Positions 10,309 through 21,157 are shown, numbered from the stretch's first letter. The stretch is DNA of 64,000 nucleotides from Salinispora oceanensis (GCF_000383575.1 NZ_KB911579.1:3194523-3258522); one strand, 5' to 3'. The notes: generated from the letters alone by a model not told the origin. Made by a program: numbers and translations.

Positions 10309-11034
10309 ATGGCGCGACCTGACGGGCGGCTGCCCGAACACCTCCGACCGGTGACCCTGACCCGCGGCTGGAGTACCCATCCCGAGGGCTCTGTGCTGGT
10401 GGAGTTCGGCGCCACCCGGGTGCTCTGCACCGCGAGCGTCACCGAGGGAGTCCCCCGCTGGCGCAAGGGCTCCGGCCTCGGCTGGGTCACCGCCGAGTAC
10501 GCCATGCTGCCCCGGGCCACCAACACCCGCTCCGACCGGGAGAGTGTCAAGGGACGGGTCGGTGGGCGTACCCACGAGATTTCCCGGCTGATCGGCCGCA
10601 GCCTACGCGCGTCGATCGACCTGAAGGCGCTGGGCGAGAACTCCATCGTGCTTGACTGCGACGTACTCCAGGCCGACGGCGGCACCCGTACCGCCGCGAT
10701 CACCGGCGCGTACGTGGCGCTGCACGACGCGGTGACCTGGCTCGCCACCCGCCGCTCCCTCGCCGGCCGGCCGGAGACGGTGATGCACCGTTCGGTGGCG
10801 GCGGTGAGCGTCGGCGTCGTCGCCGGTGAGCCGCGACTGGACCTTAACTACGCCGAGGACGCGACCGCCGAGGTTGACCTGAACGTGGTCTGCACCGGCG
10901 CCGGTGACTTCGTTGAGGTGCAGGGCACCGGTGAGGCGGGCGTCTTCAGCCGCGGACAGCTCGACGCCCTGCTCGACCTGGCCGTCGCCGGCTGTGTGGA
11001 GTTGGCCGAAGCCCAGCGGAAGGCGCTCTCGTGA
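10309..11034 (+). CDS. rph: Ribonuclease PH
   Basis: Phosphorolytic 3'-5' exoribonuclease that trims tRNA 3' ends. 241 residues, full length. Signatures: [19 protein letters not shown] at the N-terminus, [32 protein letters not shown] and [20 protein letters not shown], a phosphate-binding and active-site set. The start ATG 10309 lies 6 nt after TAGGGT, indicating a leaderless transcript. It is followed after 49 bp by rdgB, a common pairing. Confidence 0.97.
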   Translation: MARPDGRLPEHLRPVTLTRGWSTHPEGSVLVEFGATRVLCTASVTEGVPRWRKGSGLGWVTAEYAMLPRATNTRSDRESVKGRVGGRTHEISRLIGRSLRASIDLKALGENSIVLDCDVLQADGGTRTAAITGAYVALHDAVTWLATRRSLAGRPETVMHRSVAAVSVGVVAGEPRLDLNYAEDATAEVDLNVVCTGAGDFVEVQGTGEAGVFSRGQLDALLDLAVAGCVELAEAQRKALS

Positions 11035-11083
11035 AGGCGGCTTCGCTGCTGGCTTCCGTGGTCGTGAACGAAGGTGACTCAGC

Positions 11084-11698
11084 ATGAACAAGGTTTTGCT
11101 CGCCACCCGGAACCGGAAGAAGCTCATCGAGCTGCAACGCATCCTCGATGGCGCCCTGGGCGCGCACCGGATCGCCCTGATCGGCCTCGACGATGTCGAG
11201 GCCTACCCGGAGCTGCCGGAGACCGGCCTGACATTCGGGGAGAACGCGCTGATCAAGGCCCGGGAGGGCTGCCGGCGCACCGGGTTGCCCACGATCGCCG
11301 ACGACTCCGGCCTGGCGGTGGAGGCGCTCAACGGCATGCCCGGTGTCTTCAGTGCCCGCTGGGCCGGCCAGCACGGTGATGACCACGCCAACCTGCAGCT
11401 GGTGTTGAACCAGATCGCTGACGTGCCGGACGAGCATCGGGGCGCGTCCTTCGTCTGCACGGTGGCCCTGGCACTGCCCGGTGGCAAGGAGCACCTGGTG
11501 GACGGCCGGCAGGCCGGTCGCCTGCTGCGGGAGCCACACGGCGACGGTGGCTTCGGCTACGACCCGATCTTTCGCGGCGACGGGCAGGACCGGACCAACG
11601 CCGAGCTGACGCCGGCGGAGAAGGACGCGATCAGTCACCGCGGCAAGGCGCTGCGCGAACTGGCGAAGCTGGTCGCCAAGGTGTTGCCGCCGGCCTGA
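11084..11698 (+). CDS. rdgB: dITP/XTP pyrophosphatase (Ham1/RdgB family)
   Basis: Removes non-canonical purine nucleoside triphosphates (dITP, XTP) from the pool. 204 residues. Family motifs: LLATRNRKKLIELQ (triphosphate binding), ETGLTFGENALIKA, PTIADDSGLAVEAL (catalytic Asp pair), ARWAG, and FGYDPIF near the C-terminus with SHRGKALREL at the end. The short spacing behind rph suggests co-transcription. It converges with hutH, with a hairpin between them. Confidence 0.97.
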   Translation: MNKVLLATRNRKKLIELQRILDGALGAHRIALIGLDDVEAYPELPETGLTFGENALIKAREGCRRTGLPTIADDSGLAVEALNGMPGVFSARWAGQHGDDHANLQLVLNQIADVPDEHRGASFVCTVALALPGGKEHLVDGRQAGRLLREPHGDGGFGYDPIFRGDGQDRTNAELTPAEKDAISHRGKALRELAKLVAKVLPPA

Positions 11699-11710
11699 CC
11701 CGCCGTACCC

Positions 11711-11744
11711 GGGCAGCGGCTACCGACCTCGGCAGCCGCTGCCC
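11711..11744. terminator. Bidirectional hairpin between rdgB and hutH
   Basis: GGGCAGCGGCT (11711-11721) pairs perfectly with AGCCGCTGCCC (11734-11744) around a 12-nt loop. It sits between two convergent stop codons and can serve both. Confidence 0.75.
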
Positions 11745-11763
11745 GGCACAGCCGAGCAGGAGG

Positions 11764-13302
11764 TCAGGCCAGCGTCCCGACCTCACGTTCGATCGCCGCC
11801 CGAAGCTCCGGACCGGCAATCACCGTCCGGGCGGTCTCCAGCACCGGAGCGAGGAAGATGTCCGGGCCGGGCTCACCGGCGGCCCCGGCCAACGCGGCGA
11901 TGGCGGCCCGTCCGGCCGGCGACGGCTGTAGCGGCGCCCGGAGCTGGAGCCCGCGGACCGCGGCGAGGAGTTCGACCGCGAGCAGGCTGGTCAGGTTGTC
12001 CAGGACGGTCCGCAGCTTCTTGGTCGCCGCCCAGCCCATCGACACGTGGTCTTCCTGCATCCCGCTGGTGGGCAGGGAGTCCACCGAGGCGGGGGCGGCG
12101 AGTCGACGGTTCTCCGCGACGATGCCGGCCGCCGTGTACTGAGCGATCATCAGCCCGGAGTTGACCCCGGCATCGGGGGAGAGGAACGCCGGCAGGTCCC
12201 GGGAGCGGGTTACGTCGAGCAGCCGATCCACCCGCCGTTCGGCGATTGCGCCGACCTCGGCGGCGGCGACGGCGAGGAAGTCCGCGGCGAAACCGAGCGG
12301 CGCGCCGTGGAAGTTCCCGGTCGACTCGACCCGGCCGTCCGGCAGGACCACCGGGTTGTCCACCACCGAGACCAGTTCCCGGCCCGCCACCTGCCGGGCG
12401 AAGTCCAGGGTGTCCCGGGCCGCGCCGGCGACCTGCGGCGCGCACCGCATCGAGTACGCGTCCTGCACCGCGTGCACCACGTCGTCGCGGTGCGACGCCA
12501 TCACCGCCGAGTCCTGGAGCAGGCGGTGGATGTTCGCCGCCGAGGTGGCCTGCCCGGGGTGCGGCCGGATGGTGTGCAGCTCGGGCTGGAACGGCCGGTC
12601 CGTGCCGAGCATCGCCTCGATCGCCAGGGCGGCCGTCACGTCGGCCAGGGTGAACAGGTGTGCGGCGTCGTGGTTGGCCATCAGCAGCATGCCGAGCATG
12701 CCGTCGGTGCCGTTGATCAGCGCCAGCCCTTCCTTGGCGGCCAGCTCGATCGGCGTGAGACCGGCCCGGCGCAGCGCCTCACCGGCCGGGATCCGGTCAC
12801 CGGCCGCGCCCAGCACCCAGCCCTCGCCGAGTAGCGCCAGCGCGCAGTGCGCCAGCGGCGCCAGGTCCCCGGAGGCCCCCAGCGACCCGTGCTCGGGCAC
12901 CCACGGGGTGACATCGTGGTTGAGCAGGTCCACCAGTGCGGTAGCGACCAGCGGCCGGACTCCGGAGCGGCCGAACGCGAGGGAACGGGCGCGCAGCAGC
13001 ATCATCGCCCGTACCACCTCGCGGGGCATGGCGGTCCCCACCCCGGCGGCGTGCGAACGAATCAGCGCGTGCTGTAGCTCGGCCCGCCGCTCCGGGGCGA
13101 CGAAGGTGTTGGCGAGCGCCCCGAAGCCGGTGCTCACGCCGTACACCGGCTGGCCGGCGGCCTCGATCCCGTCCACGACGGACCGACTGTTGGCCATCGC
13201 GTCGATCGCCGTCGGGTCGAGGACGACCTTGGCGTTGCCGCGGGCGACGGCGAGCACATCGGCGGGGGTAACCCCGGTTGGTTGAATGACTACGGTCGAC
13301 AT
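11764..13302 (-). CDS. hutH: Histidine ammonia-lyase
   Basis: First enzyme of histidine degradation: histidine to trans-urocanate and ammonia. 512 residues. [14 protein letters not shown] contains the Ala-Ser-Gly that cyclises to the MIO electrophile. [12 protein letters not shown] near the N-terminus and [20 protein letters not shown] near the end are family signatures. ATG 13302 has GGAG 7 nt upstream. The first 13 nt overlap the end of hutI, so translation is coupled. Last gene of the hut operon. Confidence 0.97.
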   Translation of the reverse strand: MSTVVIQPTGVTPADVLAVARGNAKVVLDPTAIDAMANSRSVVDGIEAAGQPVYGVSTGFGALANTFVAPERRAELQHALIRSHAAGVGTAMPREVVRAMMLLRARSLAFGRSGVRPLVATALVDLLNHDVTPWVPEHGSLGASGDLAPLAHCALALLGEGWVLGAAGDRIPAGEALRRAGLTPIELAAKEGLALINGTDGMLGMLLMANHDAAHLFTLADVTAALAIEAMLGTDRPFQPELHTIRPHPGQATSAANIHRLLQDSAVMASHRDDVVHAVQDAYSMRCAPQVAGAARDTLDFARQVAGRELVSVVDNPVVLPDGRVESTGNFHGAPLGFAADFLAVAAAEVGAIAERRVDRLLDVTRSRDLPAFLSPDAGVNSGLMIAQYTAAGIVAENRRLAAPASVDSLPTSGMQEDHVSMGWAATKKLRTVLDNLTSLLAVELLAAVRGLQLRAPLQPSPAGRAAIAALAGAAGEPGPDIFLAPVLETARTVIAGPELRAAIEREVGTLA

Positions 13303-14468
13303 TGCGGTACTCCGTTGTGCAGGACCTGGCGGATCAGTGGAACCCCTGGCCGGTATGCCAGGTGCAGGTGGGACGGGGCGTCGAGGATCATCAGGTCGGC
13401 CCGGGCGCCGGGCGCCAGCCGACCCACGTCGGTGCGGCGCAGCGCCGCGGCGCCGCCGGCGGTCGCCGCCCAGACCGCCTCGGAGGGGCTCATGCGCATC
13501 TCCCGGACGGCCAGCGCGATGCAGAACGGCACCGACGAGGTGTACGACGACCCGGGGTTGCAGTCCGTGGCCAGCGCCACGGTCACGCCCGCGTCGAGCA
13601 GCCGCCGGGCGTCCGGGTAGGGCGATCGGGTGGAGAACTCCGCCCCGGGTAACAGGGTGGCCACGGTCGTTCCATCGGCCCCGACGAGCGCGTCAACGTC
13701 GGCGTCGGTGAGGTGGGTGCAGTGGTCGACGCTGGCCACCCCCAGCTCCACCCCGAGCTGGACCCCCGGGCCCGGACCAAGCTGGTTGGCGTGCAGCCGG
13801 GTGTCCAGCCCGGCGGCCCGCCCACGGGTCAGGATCGCGCGGGTCTGGTCGGCGTCGAAGGCGCCCCGCTCACAGAAGACATCCACCCAGCGGGCGTACG
13901 GCGCGGCGGCGGCGAGCATCGGGCCGCAGACCAGGTCGACGTAGTCGTCCGGGCGGTCGGCGTACTCGGCGGGGACGAGGTGCGCCCCGAGGAAGGTGGT
14001 CTCCGAGCTCACCTCGGCGGCGATCCGCAGCGAGCGGGCCTCGTCGGCGACGGTGAGGCCGTACCCGCTCTTGATCTCGATGGTGGTGGTGCCCTGCCGC
14101 AGCGCCTCCGCGTGTAGCCGGCGGGCGGTGGCGCGTAGCTCGTCGTCGGTGGCGGCCCGGGTCGCGCCGACCGTGGTGCGGATGCCGCCGCCGGTGTACG
14201 GCTCGCCGGCCATCCGGGCGGCGAACTCGACCGCGCGGTCCCCGGCGAAGACCAGGTGGGCGTGGCTGTCCACGAAGCCGGGCAGCACGGCCGCTGACTC
14301 GACGTCGATACGTTGGTCGGCGGCGGGCGCACCCCCGCTCGACCCGACCCAGGCCACCACGTCGTCCTCAACGAGCACGGCGGCGTCACGGCGGATGCCC
14401 AGCGGCCCCTCCCCGGCGGTGGTGTTGGTGACCAGCTCTCCGATGTTGTCCAGCAGCAGGCTACTCAT
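13290..14468 (-). CDS. hutI: Imidazolonepropionase
   Basis: Third step of histidine degradation: 4-imidazolone-5-propionate to N-formimidoyl-L-glutamate. 392-residue amidohydrolase-superfamily enzyme. [14 protein letters not shown] holds the HxH metal ligands, EIKSGYGL and HANQLG follow in order, and ATDCNPG carries the metal-binding Asp. It overlaps hutF upstream by 4 nt and hutH downstream by 13 nt. Confidence 0.96.
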   Translation of the reverse strand: MSSLLLDNIGELVTNTTAGEGPLGIRRDAAVLVEDDVVAWVGSSGGAPAADQRIDVESAAVLPGFVDSHAHLVFAGDRAVEFAARMAGEPYTGGGIRTTVGATRAATDDELRATARRLHAEALRQGTTTIEIKSGYGLTVADEARSLRIAAEVSSETTFLGAHLVPAEYADRPDDYVDLVCGPMLAAAAPYARWVDVFCERGAFDADQTRAILTRGRAAGLDTRLHANQLGPGPGVQLGVELGVASVDHCTHLTDADVDALVGADGTTVATLLPGAEFSTRSPYPDARRLLDAGVTVALATDCNPGSSYTSSVPFCIALAVREMRMSPSEAVWAATAGGAAALRRTDVGRLAPGARADLMILDAPSHLHLAYRPGVPLIRQVLHNGVPQCRP

Positions 14469-15823
14469 GGCGCTCCGGTCACCTCCGCGATCGACGTGGC
14501 CAGCTCGGTGGGGACGTCAACGGTGCGGTGCCGTCCGTCCTGCACCACCACCTGGCCCTCCACCACCACCTGGTGCACATCCCCCGCGGTGGCGGCGAAG
14601 AACGCGCCGGCCGCCGGTACCCCCGCGGTCCGGGGGCTGTCCAGCCGGAGGGTGACCAGGTCGGCCCGGTCGCCCACCGCCAGCCGGCCGGCGTCGCCCC
14701 AGCCGAGGGCGGCATGTCCGGCGGAGGTGGCCGCGGTGACCAGCTCACCGACGGTGAAGTGGCCGCGCTGCCGGGTACGCAGGCGCTCGTCCAGTTCCAC
14801 CGCGCGCGCCTCCTCGAAGAGGTCCACCACCGCGTGGCTGTCGCTGCCGAGACTCAACGGACTGCCGGCGTTGGCCATCCGGCGGGCCGGTCCGATCCCG
14901 TCGGCGAGGTCCCGCTCGGTGGTGGGGCAGAGGCAGACCCCGGTGCCGCTGTCCCCGAGCAGGATCACGTCCGAGCTGGTGGGGTGGGTGGCGTGCACGG
15001 CGGTGGTGTGCTGGTCGAGAACTCCCCGGTCGGCCAGCAGCCGGGTGGGGGTGCAGCCGTGCGTGGCCCGGCAGGCATCGTTCTCGGCCGGCTGCTCGGA
15101 GAGGTGCAGGTGCAGCGGGACACCCCGCTCCCGTGCCGAACCGGCCACCGTTGCCAGTTGGTCGGCGGGCACGGCGCGCACCGAGTGGATCGCCGCGCCC
15201 ACCCGTACGTGCGCGTCGGTGGGGGTGAACGCCGCCACCCGCTCCGCCCAGCGCAGGGCGTCACCGTCGCCGAAGCGTCGCTGCGGCCCGGCCAGCGGCT
15301 CGCCGGCCACGGTGGCGGTCAGGTAACAGGCGTCCAGCAGGGTCAGCCGGATCCCGGCGTGCGCCGCCGCCTCGACCAGGGCGGCCCCCATCGCGTTCGG
15401 GTCGGCGTACGGGGTGCCGTCCGGGCCGTGGTGCAGGTAGTGGAACTCGCCGACGCAGGTGATCCCGGCCAGCGCCATCTCCGCGTACCCGGCGCGGGCG
15501 AGCGCGAGGTAGCTCTCCGGGTCCAGCCGCGCGGCCACCTCGTACATCCGGTCCCGCCAGGTCCAGAAGTCGCCGCGACCGCCGTGGGTGCGGCCGCGCA
15601 ACGCGCGGTGGAAGGCGTGCGAGTGCGCGTTGGCCAACCCCGGCAGGGTCAGCCCGGGCAGGCGGACCGCGTCGGCGAGGACCTCGACCCCGGTGGTCGG
15701 CCGGCCCTCGGTGGTCAGCGGGGTGACCCCGGTGATCCGGCCGGCAGCGGTCTCGATCAGCACGTCCGGGGTCGGCTCGGGCTGCTCGGGTAGCCACGCG
15801 TACTCGGCCAGCCAGCGGGTCAT
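14465..15823 (-). CDS. hutF: N-formimidoyl-L-glutamate deiminase
   Basis: 452-residue amidohydrolase that turns formimidoylglutamate into N-formylglutamate and ammonia, so the pathway takes the formylglutamate branch and not the HutG formiminoglutamase branch. [14 protein letters not shown] is the HxH metal motif with the HutF-specific context. [12 protein letters not shown] and [17 protein letters not shown] carry further ligands. ATG-TGA overlaps join it to hutI (downstream) and to the M20 gene (upstream). Confidence 0.94.
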   Translation of the reverse strand: MTRWLAEYAWLPEQPEPTPDVLIETAAGRITGVTPLTTEGRPTTGVEVLADAVRLPGLTLPGLANAHSHAFHRALRGRTHGGRGDFWTWRDRMYEVAARLDPESYLALARAGYAEMALAGITCVGEFHYLHHGPDGTPYADPNAMGAALVEAAAHAGIRLTLLDACYLTATVAGEPLAGPQRRFGDGDALRWAERVAAFTPTDAHVRVGAAIHSVRAVPADQLATVAGSARERGVPLHLHLSEQPAENDACRATHGCTPTRLLADRGVLDQHTTAVHATHPTSSDVILLGDSGTGVCLCPTTERDLADGIGPARRMANAGSPLSLGSDSHAVVDLFEEARAVELDERLRTRQRGHFTVGELVTAATSAGHAALGWGDAGRLAVGDRADLVTLRLDSPRTAGVPAAGAFFAATAGDVHQVVVEGQVVVQDGRHRTVDVPTELATSIAEVTGAP

Positions 15824-17034
15824 GTCAGCTCCTCCAGCGCGGCGGCGAGGGCTTGCACCCCGGCCGCGCAGTCGTCGTCGTTCGCCGACTCCGCGGGGGA
15901 GTGCGACACCCCGGTGGGGTTGCGGACGAAGAGCATCGCGGTGGGCAGGTGTCCGGCCAGCACGCCGGCGTCATGCCCGGCCCCGGTCGGCAGCACCGGC
16001 GCGTCGAGCAGCCGGGCGAGCCGGTCGGCCAACCCGCCGTCGAATGCGACGAGGGGCGTGGCCGACTCCTCGGTCAGCCGCAGCCCGGTGCCGTCGCGCC
16101 GGGCCCGCTCGGCGGCCCGGTCGTGGACCGCCTCGACCAGCCCGGCGAGGGTCTCCGGCTCGGCCGCGCGGGCGTCCAGCCAGCCGGTGACCGCAGCCGG
16201 GATGGCGTTGGTGGCGTTCGGTTCCACCCGTACCCGGCCGACCGTGGCGTGGGCGCCGAGCCGCCGGGCCTCCTTGTTGGCGGCGAGCACCGTGAACGCG
16301 TACGTGAGCATCGGGTCGCGGCGGTCCATCATCCGGGTCGTACCCGCGTGGTTTCCCTCGCCGGTGAAGTCGAAACGCCACCGGCCGTGCGGCCAGATCG
16401 CGCTGGCGACGGCGACCGGCGCGGCCTGGTCGACCAGGGCCCGGCCCTGCTCGACGTGGAGCTCGACGAAGGCGGCGAAGCGGCCGAGCAGCTCCGGCCG
16501 GGCGCCGGCCGGCGGGCCACCCAGCGCCTCGGCGAAGCTCACCCCAGCCGGGTCGCGCAGCTCGGCCGCCTGCTCGACCGGCAGCGCCCCGGTGAGTAGC
16601 CGAGACCCCAGGCACGGTACGCCGAACCGGGCGCCCTCCTCCTCCACGAAGGCGGCGACCGCGATCGGCCGGTTGGGGGTGGTGCCGGCGGCACGGAGCT
16701 CGTCCACGGCGAGGAAGGAGCTGACGATGCCGAGCGGCCCGTCGTACGCCCCGCCGTGCGGTACCGAGTCGAAGTGGCTGCCGGTGAGCACCGCGTTCCC
16801 CGCCTCCGGGGCGCCCCACCAGGCGAAGAGGTTCCCGTTGCCGTCCTCGCTCACCGGCATGTCGCGCTGGTCGGCCTGGGCCCGGAACCACTCCCGCAGC
16901 CGCAGCTCGGGGTCGGTCAGCGCGTACCGCAGGTACCCGCCGCTACGGTCGTCCCGGCCGATCGGCGCGATCTCGTCCCAGAGCCGCCGGAACCTGCGCG
17001 GAAGGGAGCCCTCCACCACCGGATGCGTCAACAC
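15820..17034 (-). CDS. M20 amidohydrolase (allantoate amidohydrolase / carbamoylase type) in hut operon
   Basis: 404 residues from GTG 17034, which has AAGGAG upstream; the longer frame to 17247 only shadows hutU. Typical M20/AllC motifs: GSHFDSVPHGGAYDG (His-Asp metal ligands), EEEGARFG (catalytic Glu pair), ELHVEQGRAL and the late GAGHDA with a metal His. The named family members cut allantoate or N-carbamoyl amino acids. Here it is locked between hutU and hutF by an 11-bp gap and a 4-nt overlap, and no HutG lies in the operon. I infer it hydrolyses N-formylglutamate to glutamate and formate. The family is secure, the substrate is not. Confidence 0.85.
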   Translation of the reverse strand: MLTHPVVEGSLPRRFRRLWDEIAPIGRDDRSGGYLRYALTDPELRLREWFRAQADQRDMPVSEDGNGNLFAWWGAPEAGNAVLTGSHFDSVPHGGAYDGPLGIVSSFLAVDELRAAGTTPNRPIAVAAFVEEEGARFGVPCLGSRLLTGALPVEQAAELRDPAGVSFAEALGGPPAGARPELLGRFAAFVELHVEQGRALVDQAAPVAVASAIWPHGRWRFDFTGEGNHAGTTRMMDRRDPMLTYAFTVLAANKEARRLGAHATVGRVRVEPNATNAIPAAVTGWLDARAAEPETLAGLVEAVHDRAAERARRDGTGLRLTEESATPLVAFDGGLADRLARLLDAPVLPTGAGHDAGVLAGHLPTAMLFVRNPTGVSHSPAESANDDDCAAGVQALAAALEELT

Positions 17035-17044
17035 GGAGCTCTCC

Positions 17045-18694
17045 TTACGCCTTCGCCATCGGGATCTGTAGGCCGGTCTGCTCGGCGACCTGCCGGGCGT
17101 CGTCGTAGCCGGCGTCAACGTGCCGTACGACGCCCATCGCCGGGTCGTTGGTGAGGACTCGTTCGATCTTCTGCCCGGCGAGGGCGCTGCCGTCGGCGAC
17201 GCAGACCTGGCCGGCGTGGATGGAGCGGCCGATCCCGACCCCGCCACCGTGGTGCAGGGAGACCCAGGAAGCCCCGCTGGCGGTGTTTACCAGGGCGTTG
17301 AGCAGCGGCCAGTCGGCGATCGCGTCGGAGCCATCGGCCATCGCCTCGGTCTCCCGGTACGGGCTGGCGACGCTACCGCAGTCCAGATGGTCCCGGCCGA
17401 TGACCACCGGTGCGGAGAGCTCTCCGGCGGCGACCATCTCGTTGAACCGTACCCCGGCCCGGTCTCGTTCGCCGTAGCCGAGCCAGCAGATCCGAGCCGG
17501 CAGCCCCTGGAACGCCACCCGGTCGCCGGCCATCCGGATCCAGCGGGCCAGCTGCTCGTTCTCCGGGAAGAGTTCGAGGATGGCCCGGTCGGTCGCGGCG
17601 ATGTCGGCCGGGTCGCCGGAGAGCGCCGCCCACCGGAACGGGCCCTTACCCTCGCAGAACAGCGGGCGGATGTAGGCGGGCACGAAACCTGGGAAGTCGA
17701 AGGCGCGCGGGTAGCCACCGAGCTGCGCCTCGCCGCGGATCGAGTTGCCGTAGTCGAAGACCTCGGCGCCCGCGTCGAGGAAGCCGACCATCGCCTCGAC
17801 GTGTCGGGCCATTGACGCGCGGGCGCGGTCGGTGAACTCGGTCGGCTTGGCCGCCGCGTAGTCACGGGCGTCGGCCAGCTCAACCCCCTCCGGCAGGTAC
17901 GACAGCGGGTCGTGCGCGCTGGTCTGGTCGGTGACCACGTCCACCGGGACACCGCGGCGCAGCAGCTCGGGGAAGATGGTGGCCGCGTTGCCGACCACGC
18001 CGATGCTGCGTGCCCGCCGTTCGTCACGGGCGGCGGTTGCCCGCTGCACCGCGTCGTCGAGGGAGTCGGCGACCTCGTCCAGGTAGCGCTCGCGTACCCG
18101 GCGTTCGAGGCGGGAGCGGTCGACATCCACGATCAGGCAGGCACCGCCGTTCATGGTCACGGCGAGCGGCTGGGCCCCACCCATCCCGCCGCACCCGGCG
18201 GTCAGCGTCAGCGTGCCGGCCAGCGACCCGCCGAACCGCTTGGCGGCGACGGCCGCGAACGTCTCGTAGGTGCCCTGGAGGATGCCCTGGGTGCCGATGT
18301 AGATCCACGATCCGGCGGTCATCTGCCCGTACATGGTGAGGCCGAGTTGCTCCAGCCGGCGGAACTCCGGCCAGGTGGCCCAGTCGCCGACCAGGTTGGA
18401 GTTGGCCAGCAGCACCCGTGGCGCCCACTCGTGGGTCCGCATCACCGCGACCGGCCGGCCGGACTGCACCAGCATCGTCTCGTCGTCGCGCAGCTCGGTG
18501 AGGGTGTTCAACAGCGCGCGGTACGACGGCCAGTCCCGCGCAGCCTTCCCGGTGCCGCCGTAGACGACCAGGTCTTCGGGGCGTTCGGCCACCTCCGGGT
18601 CGAGGTTGTTCATCAGCATCCGCCGTGCGGCTTCCTGGGGCCAGCTCCGGGCGGTGAGAGTGGTGCCGCGCGCGGCGCGGATCGGCTGGGTCAT
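17045..18694 (-). CDS. hutU: Urocanate hydratase
   Basis: Second step of histidine degradation: urocanate to imidazolonepropionate using tightly bound NAD+. 549 residues. [16 protein letters not shown] is the glycine-rich NAD site, and [19 protein letters not shown] and [18 protein letters not shown] are highly conserved C-terminal motifs. The conserved Cys is seen in [11 protein letters not shown]. It starts 11 bp after the rpiR regulator, so all six genes read as one unit. Confidence 0.97.
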   Translation of the reverse strand: MTQPIRAARGTTLTARSWPQEAARRMLMNNLDPEVAERPEDLVVYGGTGKAARDWPSYRALLNTLTELRDDETMLVQSGRPVAVMRTHEWAPRVLLANSNLVGDWATWPEFRRLEQLGLTMYGQMTAGSWIYIGTQGILQGTYETFAAVAAKRFGGSLAGTLTLTAGCGGMGGAQPLAVTMNGGACLIVDVDRSRLERRVRERYLDEVADSLDDAVQRATAARDERRARSIGVVGNAATIFPELLRRGVPVDVVTDQTSAHDPLSYLPEGVELADARDYAAAKPTEFTDRARASMARHVEAMVGFLDAGAEVFDYGNSIRGEAQLGGYPRAFDFPGFVPAYIRPLFCEGKGPFRWAALSGDPADIAATDRAILELFPENEQLARWIRMAGDRVAFQGLPARICWLGYGERDRAGVRFNEMVAAGELSAPVVIGRDHLDCGSVASPYRETEAMADGSDAIADWPLLNALVNTASGASWVSLHHGGGVGIGRSIHAGQVCVADGSALAGQKIERVLTNDPAMGVVRHVDAGYDDARQVAEQTGLQIPMAKA

Positions 18695-18705
18695 AGGGGA
18701 ACCTC

Positions 18706-19557
18706 CTAACCGAGGAACAACTGACGACGGGCGGCGGAGGCTTCGAAGGCCTCCAGCCGCCGTTGGGTTTGTACGGGTGCGGCGTCGCAGATTGCCTGCA
18801 GTAGCACCATGGCCAGGGTCATCGGTGCGGTGTGTAGGTCGAACACGAGCTGTGCGCCAACGGCGGCGGGGAGCACCACGTCGGCGTGCTCGCCGGCCGG
18901 GCTGACCGGCGAGTCGGTGATGGCGACGACGGTCAGGCCCGCCGTCCGGGCCTCCCGCAGGGCGTCGAGGGCCTCCCGGGGGTAGCGGGGCAGCACGAGG
19001 GCGAGCAGGGCGGTCGCGCCCGCCTCGGCCGCCTGTTCGATCCGGTCGGTGAGCAGGCTGCCGCCGTCGTCGAGCACCCGTACGTCCGGGAGCACCTTGG
19101 CGGCGAAGTAGGCGAAGTAGGCGGCCAACGGCGCGGCAGCGCGGAGGCCGAGCACCGGCAGCGGGTGGCTGGCGGCGAGGAGCCGGCCGGCGGCGGCCAC
19201 CCGGTCCCGGTCGGCGAACTGGTCGGCGAGCCGGTCCAGGTTCTCGATCTCGGCACGCACCGCCTGCTGGAGTTCGTTGTCCGAGTTCGGTCGTTCGCCG
19301 CGGGGCGTCGCGGTCAGCTCCCGGAGGTGGCGGCGCAGGGCGGGGTAGCCGTCATGGCCGAGGGCCATCGCGAAGCGGGTCACCGAGGGTTGACTCACCC
19401 CGGCCAACTCGGCGACCTCCGCAGCCGACAGGTACGCCACCGCCGGGCCCTGCTGGACGAGGCAGTGTGCGATCCGTCGCTGGGTCGGGGTGAGCCGGAC
19501 CCCGCGGAACAGGTCCAGCACCCGGTCACCCGGGGACACGACGGATCCTTCATTCAT
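18706..19557 (-). CDS. RpiR/MurR-family transcription regulator, likely hut repressor
   Basis: 283 residues: an N-terminal HTH of RpiR type ([20 protein letters not shown]) followed by a SIS sugar-isomerase-like ligand domain (residues about 110-260, with [19 protein letters not shown]). It is the first gene of the hut operon, so regulation of histidine use is the natural inference, although most RpiR proteins sense phosphosugars. ATG 19557 lies 6 nt after TAGGGT, suggesting a leaderless message. GTTTC and GAAAC arms flank the -10 region, a possible autoregulatory site. Confidence 0.88.
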   Translation of the reverse strand: MNEGSVVSPGDRVLDLFRGVRLTPTQRRIAHCLVQQGPAVAYLSAAEVAELAGVSQPSVTRFAMALGHDGYPALRRHLRELTATPRGERPNSDNELQQAVRAEIENLDRLADQFADRDRVAAAGRLLAASHPLPVLGLRAAAPLAAYFAYFAAKVLPDVRVLDDGGSLLTDRIEQAAEAGATALLALVLPRYPREALDALREARTAGLTVVAITDSPVSPAGEHADVVLPAAVGAQLVFDLHTAPMTLAMVLLQAICDAAPVQTQRRLEAFEASAARRQLFLG

Positions 19558-19581
19558 GTTTCGACCCTATGCATAGAAACT
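19558..19581 (-). promoter_or_regulatory. hut operon promoter (leaderless) with GTTTC/GAAAC operator candidate
   Basis: On the minus strand TAGGGT (19569-19564) is followed by CGAAAC and the rpiR ATG. The inverted pair GTTTC...GAAAC, 13 nt apart, spans the -10 box and encloses the palindrome TATGCATA. This is the only sequence between rpiR and the divergent MOSC gene with clear symmetry. Confidence 0.45.
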
Positions 19582-19643
19582 TTCATCGGCAACCGGCCCG
19601 CCGCGGCCGGCGCGAGGCGGGGTGCGAGTGGCAGGGTGAGCCG

Positions 19644-20462
19644 ATGCGGCTGAGTGCTGTTCACACCTACCCCGTCAAAGGCGGTCGGCGGCGGGACCAC
19701 GATGTCGCCCCGGTGCTGCCCTGGGGCCTGGCCGGCGACCGGCGTTGGATGCTCGTTGACGCGGCGGGCATCGGCATCACCCAACGCGAGGTCGGCAGCC
19801 TCGTCGGGCTGCGTGCGGTGGCCCGAACCGGCGGTCTCACCCTGCGCGCCGCCGGCCACCCCGACCTCGATGTCGCGGAACCGGTGGACGGTGCCCCGAT
19901 CGCGGTGCGCACCTTCCGTAGCCGCAAGCTGGACGTGTGGGCGCACGTCGCCGGTCCGGCCGCCGAGACCTGGGTCAGCCGGTTCCTCGGCCGCCCGGCC
20001 CGCCTGGTGTGGCTGGCCCGGCCGGCCCGCCACATCCCCGCCGCCGACCGCGAGCACGACCCAGGTGACCAGGTCAGCTTCGCCGACGAGGCCCCGATCC
20101 TGCTGGCCAGTACCGCCTCACTCGACGCGCTTAACGGGTGGCTGGCGGAGGCCGGCGAGCCGCCGGTGCCGATGACCCGTTTCCGCCCGAACCTCGTGGT
20201 CACCGGAGCGCCAGCCTGGGCGGAGGACGACTGGGTCGCCCGCCCGGTGCGCATCGGTGGTGTCACCTTCCGCGCCGCCGGCCCGGCTGGTCGCTGCGTA
20301 GTCACCACCACCGACCAGGAGACCGGGGTCCGGGGGAAGGAGCCGCTGCTCACCCTCGGCCGCTACCGCAACGTGCGGCAGAAGCTCCTATTCGGGCTGC
20401 ACCTGGTGCCCGTCGAGACCGGTTGGGTCGCCGTCGGCGACGAGGTCGTGCCCGTCGACTGA
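19644..20462 (+). CDS. MOSC domain protein
   Basis: 272 residues from ATG 19644 (MRLSAVHTYPVKGG), the usual start of MOSC_N proteins; the longer frame from 19569 adds only shadow sequence. MOSC_N beta-barrel at 1-115, then the MOSC domain with TRFRPNLVVTG, RCVVTTTDQETG (the conserved Cys that would carry sulfur) and a C-terminal GxYRxV-like stretch. Relatives are mitochondrial amidoxime-reducing component and molybdenum-cofactor sulfurases. A molybdenum-dependent reductase is likely, the substrate unknown. Divergent from the hut operon. Confidence 0.85.
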   Translation: MRLSAVHTYPVKGGRRRDHDVAPVLPWGLAGDRRWMLVDAAGIGITQREVGSLVGLRAVARTGGLTLRAAGHPDLDVAEPVDGAPIAVRTFRSRKLDVWAHVAGPAAETWVSRFLGRPARLVWLARPARHIPAADREHDPGDQVSFADEAPILLASTASLDALNGWLAEAGEPPVPMTRFRPNLVVTGAPAWAEDDWVARPVRIGGVTFRAAGPAGRCVVTTTDQETGVRGKEPLLTLGRYRNVRQKLLFGLHLVPVETGWVAVGDEVVPVD

Positions 20463-20539
20463 CCGCAGCGGGTCAGGCCGGGCCGCTGGTCATCCCGGGG
20501 CCGCCGCTGATCACCCGAGCCGCAGCTCACCTTCGGTCA

Positions 20540-21082
20540 TCACCCGGGCCGGTCTGCGCTCAGATCGAGCCACATGTGGAGCTCGTCCCGATCATCTCCT
20601 GCCGCCACCCGCAGCGCGCCCGGCAACCGCCCCACCTCGCGGTAGCCGAGGTGCCGGTAGAAGCGATCCAGCCCCAATCCGTCCCGGACGGTGATCTGGA
20701 GCGCGGCGAGCCCCCAGCGGCGACCGATCCGCTCCGCCGCGCGCATCAGCTCCAGGCCGTAGCCCTCGCCCTGACAGTCCGGGTGGACCATCACCCGGGT
20801 GAGGACCCGATAGTGGGTCTTCAGGTGAAACCGGTTGTCGGTGAAGATCGCCATCGCGACGAGCCGGTCGTCGGCGTAGCCGAGGAGCAGCCGGTCCGGG
20901 CCGTCGGCGATCGCCGCGAGGGTCGGGTCGGCGATGGTCCGCACCTCGGCGGCGGTGACCGGCGCGACAAAGCCCACCGCGCCACCGGCGTTGGTGACGT
21001 CAACCCAGAGCGCGATGATCTCCGCGCGGAGGTCGGGCGTCAGGTCGGGGTCGAGTACGAACCGGAGGGCCACGCTGCTCAT
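20540..21082 (-). CDS. GNAT-family N-acetyltransferase
   Basis: 180 residues. RVMVHPDCQGEGYGLELMRAAERIGR is the acetyl-CoA pyrophosphate loop (Q-x-x-G-x-G/A) of GNAT motif A, and GLDRFYRHLGYREVGR is the C-terminal motif B. The first 80 residues resemble the actinobacterial GNATs that begin with an ALW(V)DVTNAGGAVGF segment. The substrate is unknown. The gene is alone on its strand between MOSC and ASCH. Confidence 0.85.
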   Translation of the reverse strand: MSSVALRFVLDPDLTPDLRAEIIALWVDVTNAGGAVGFVAPVTAAEVRTIADPTLAAIADGPDRLLLGYADDRLVAMAIFTDNRFHLKTHYRVLTRVMVHPDCQGEGYGLELMRAAERIGRRWGLAALQITVRDGLGLDRFYRHLGYREVGRLPGALRVAAGDDRDELHMWLDLSADRPG

Positions 21083-21157
21083 CCTGACCGGTCGGGTCGG
21101 GCCACCGCCCGAGAAAGTGACGAGCCCGACGGGGGCGAACCAGGCTAGGGTCCGTCC

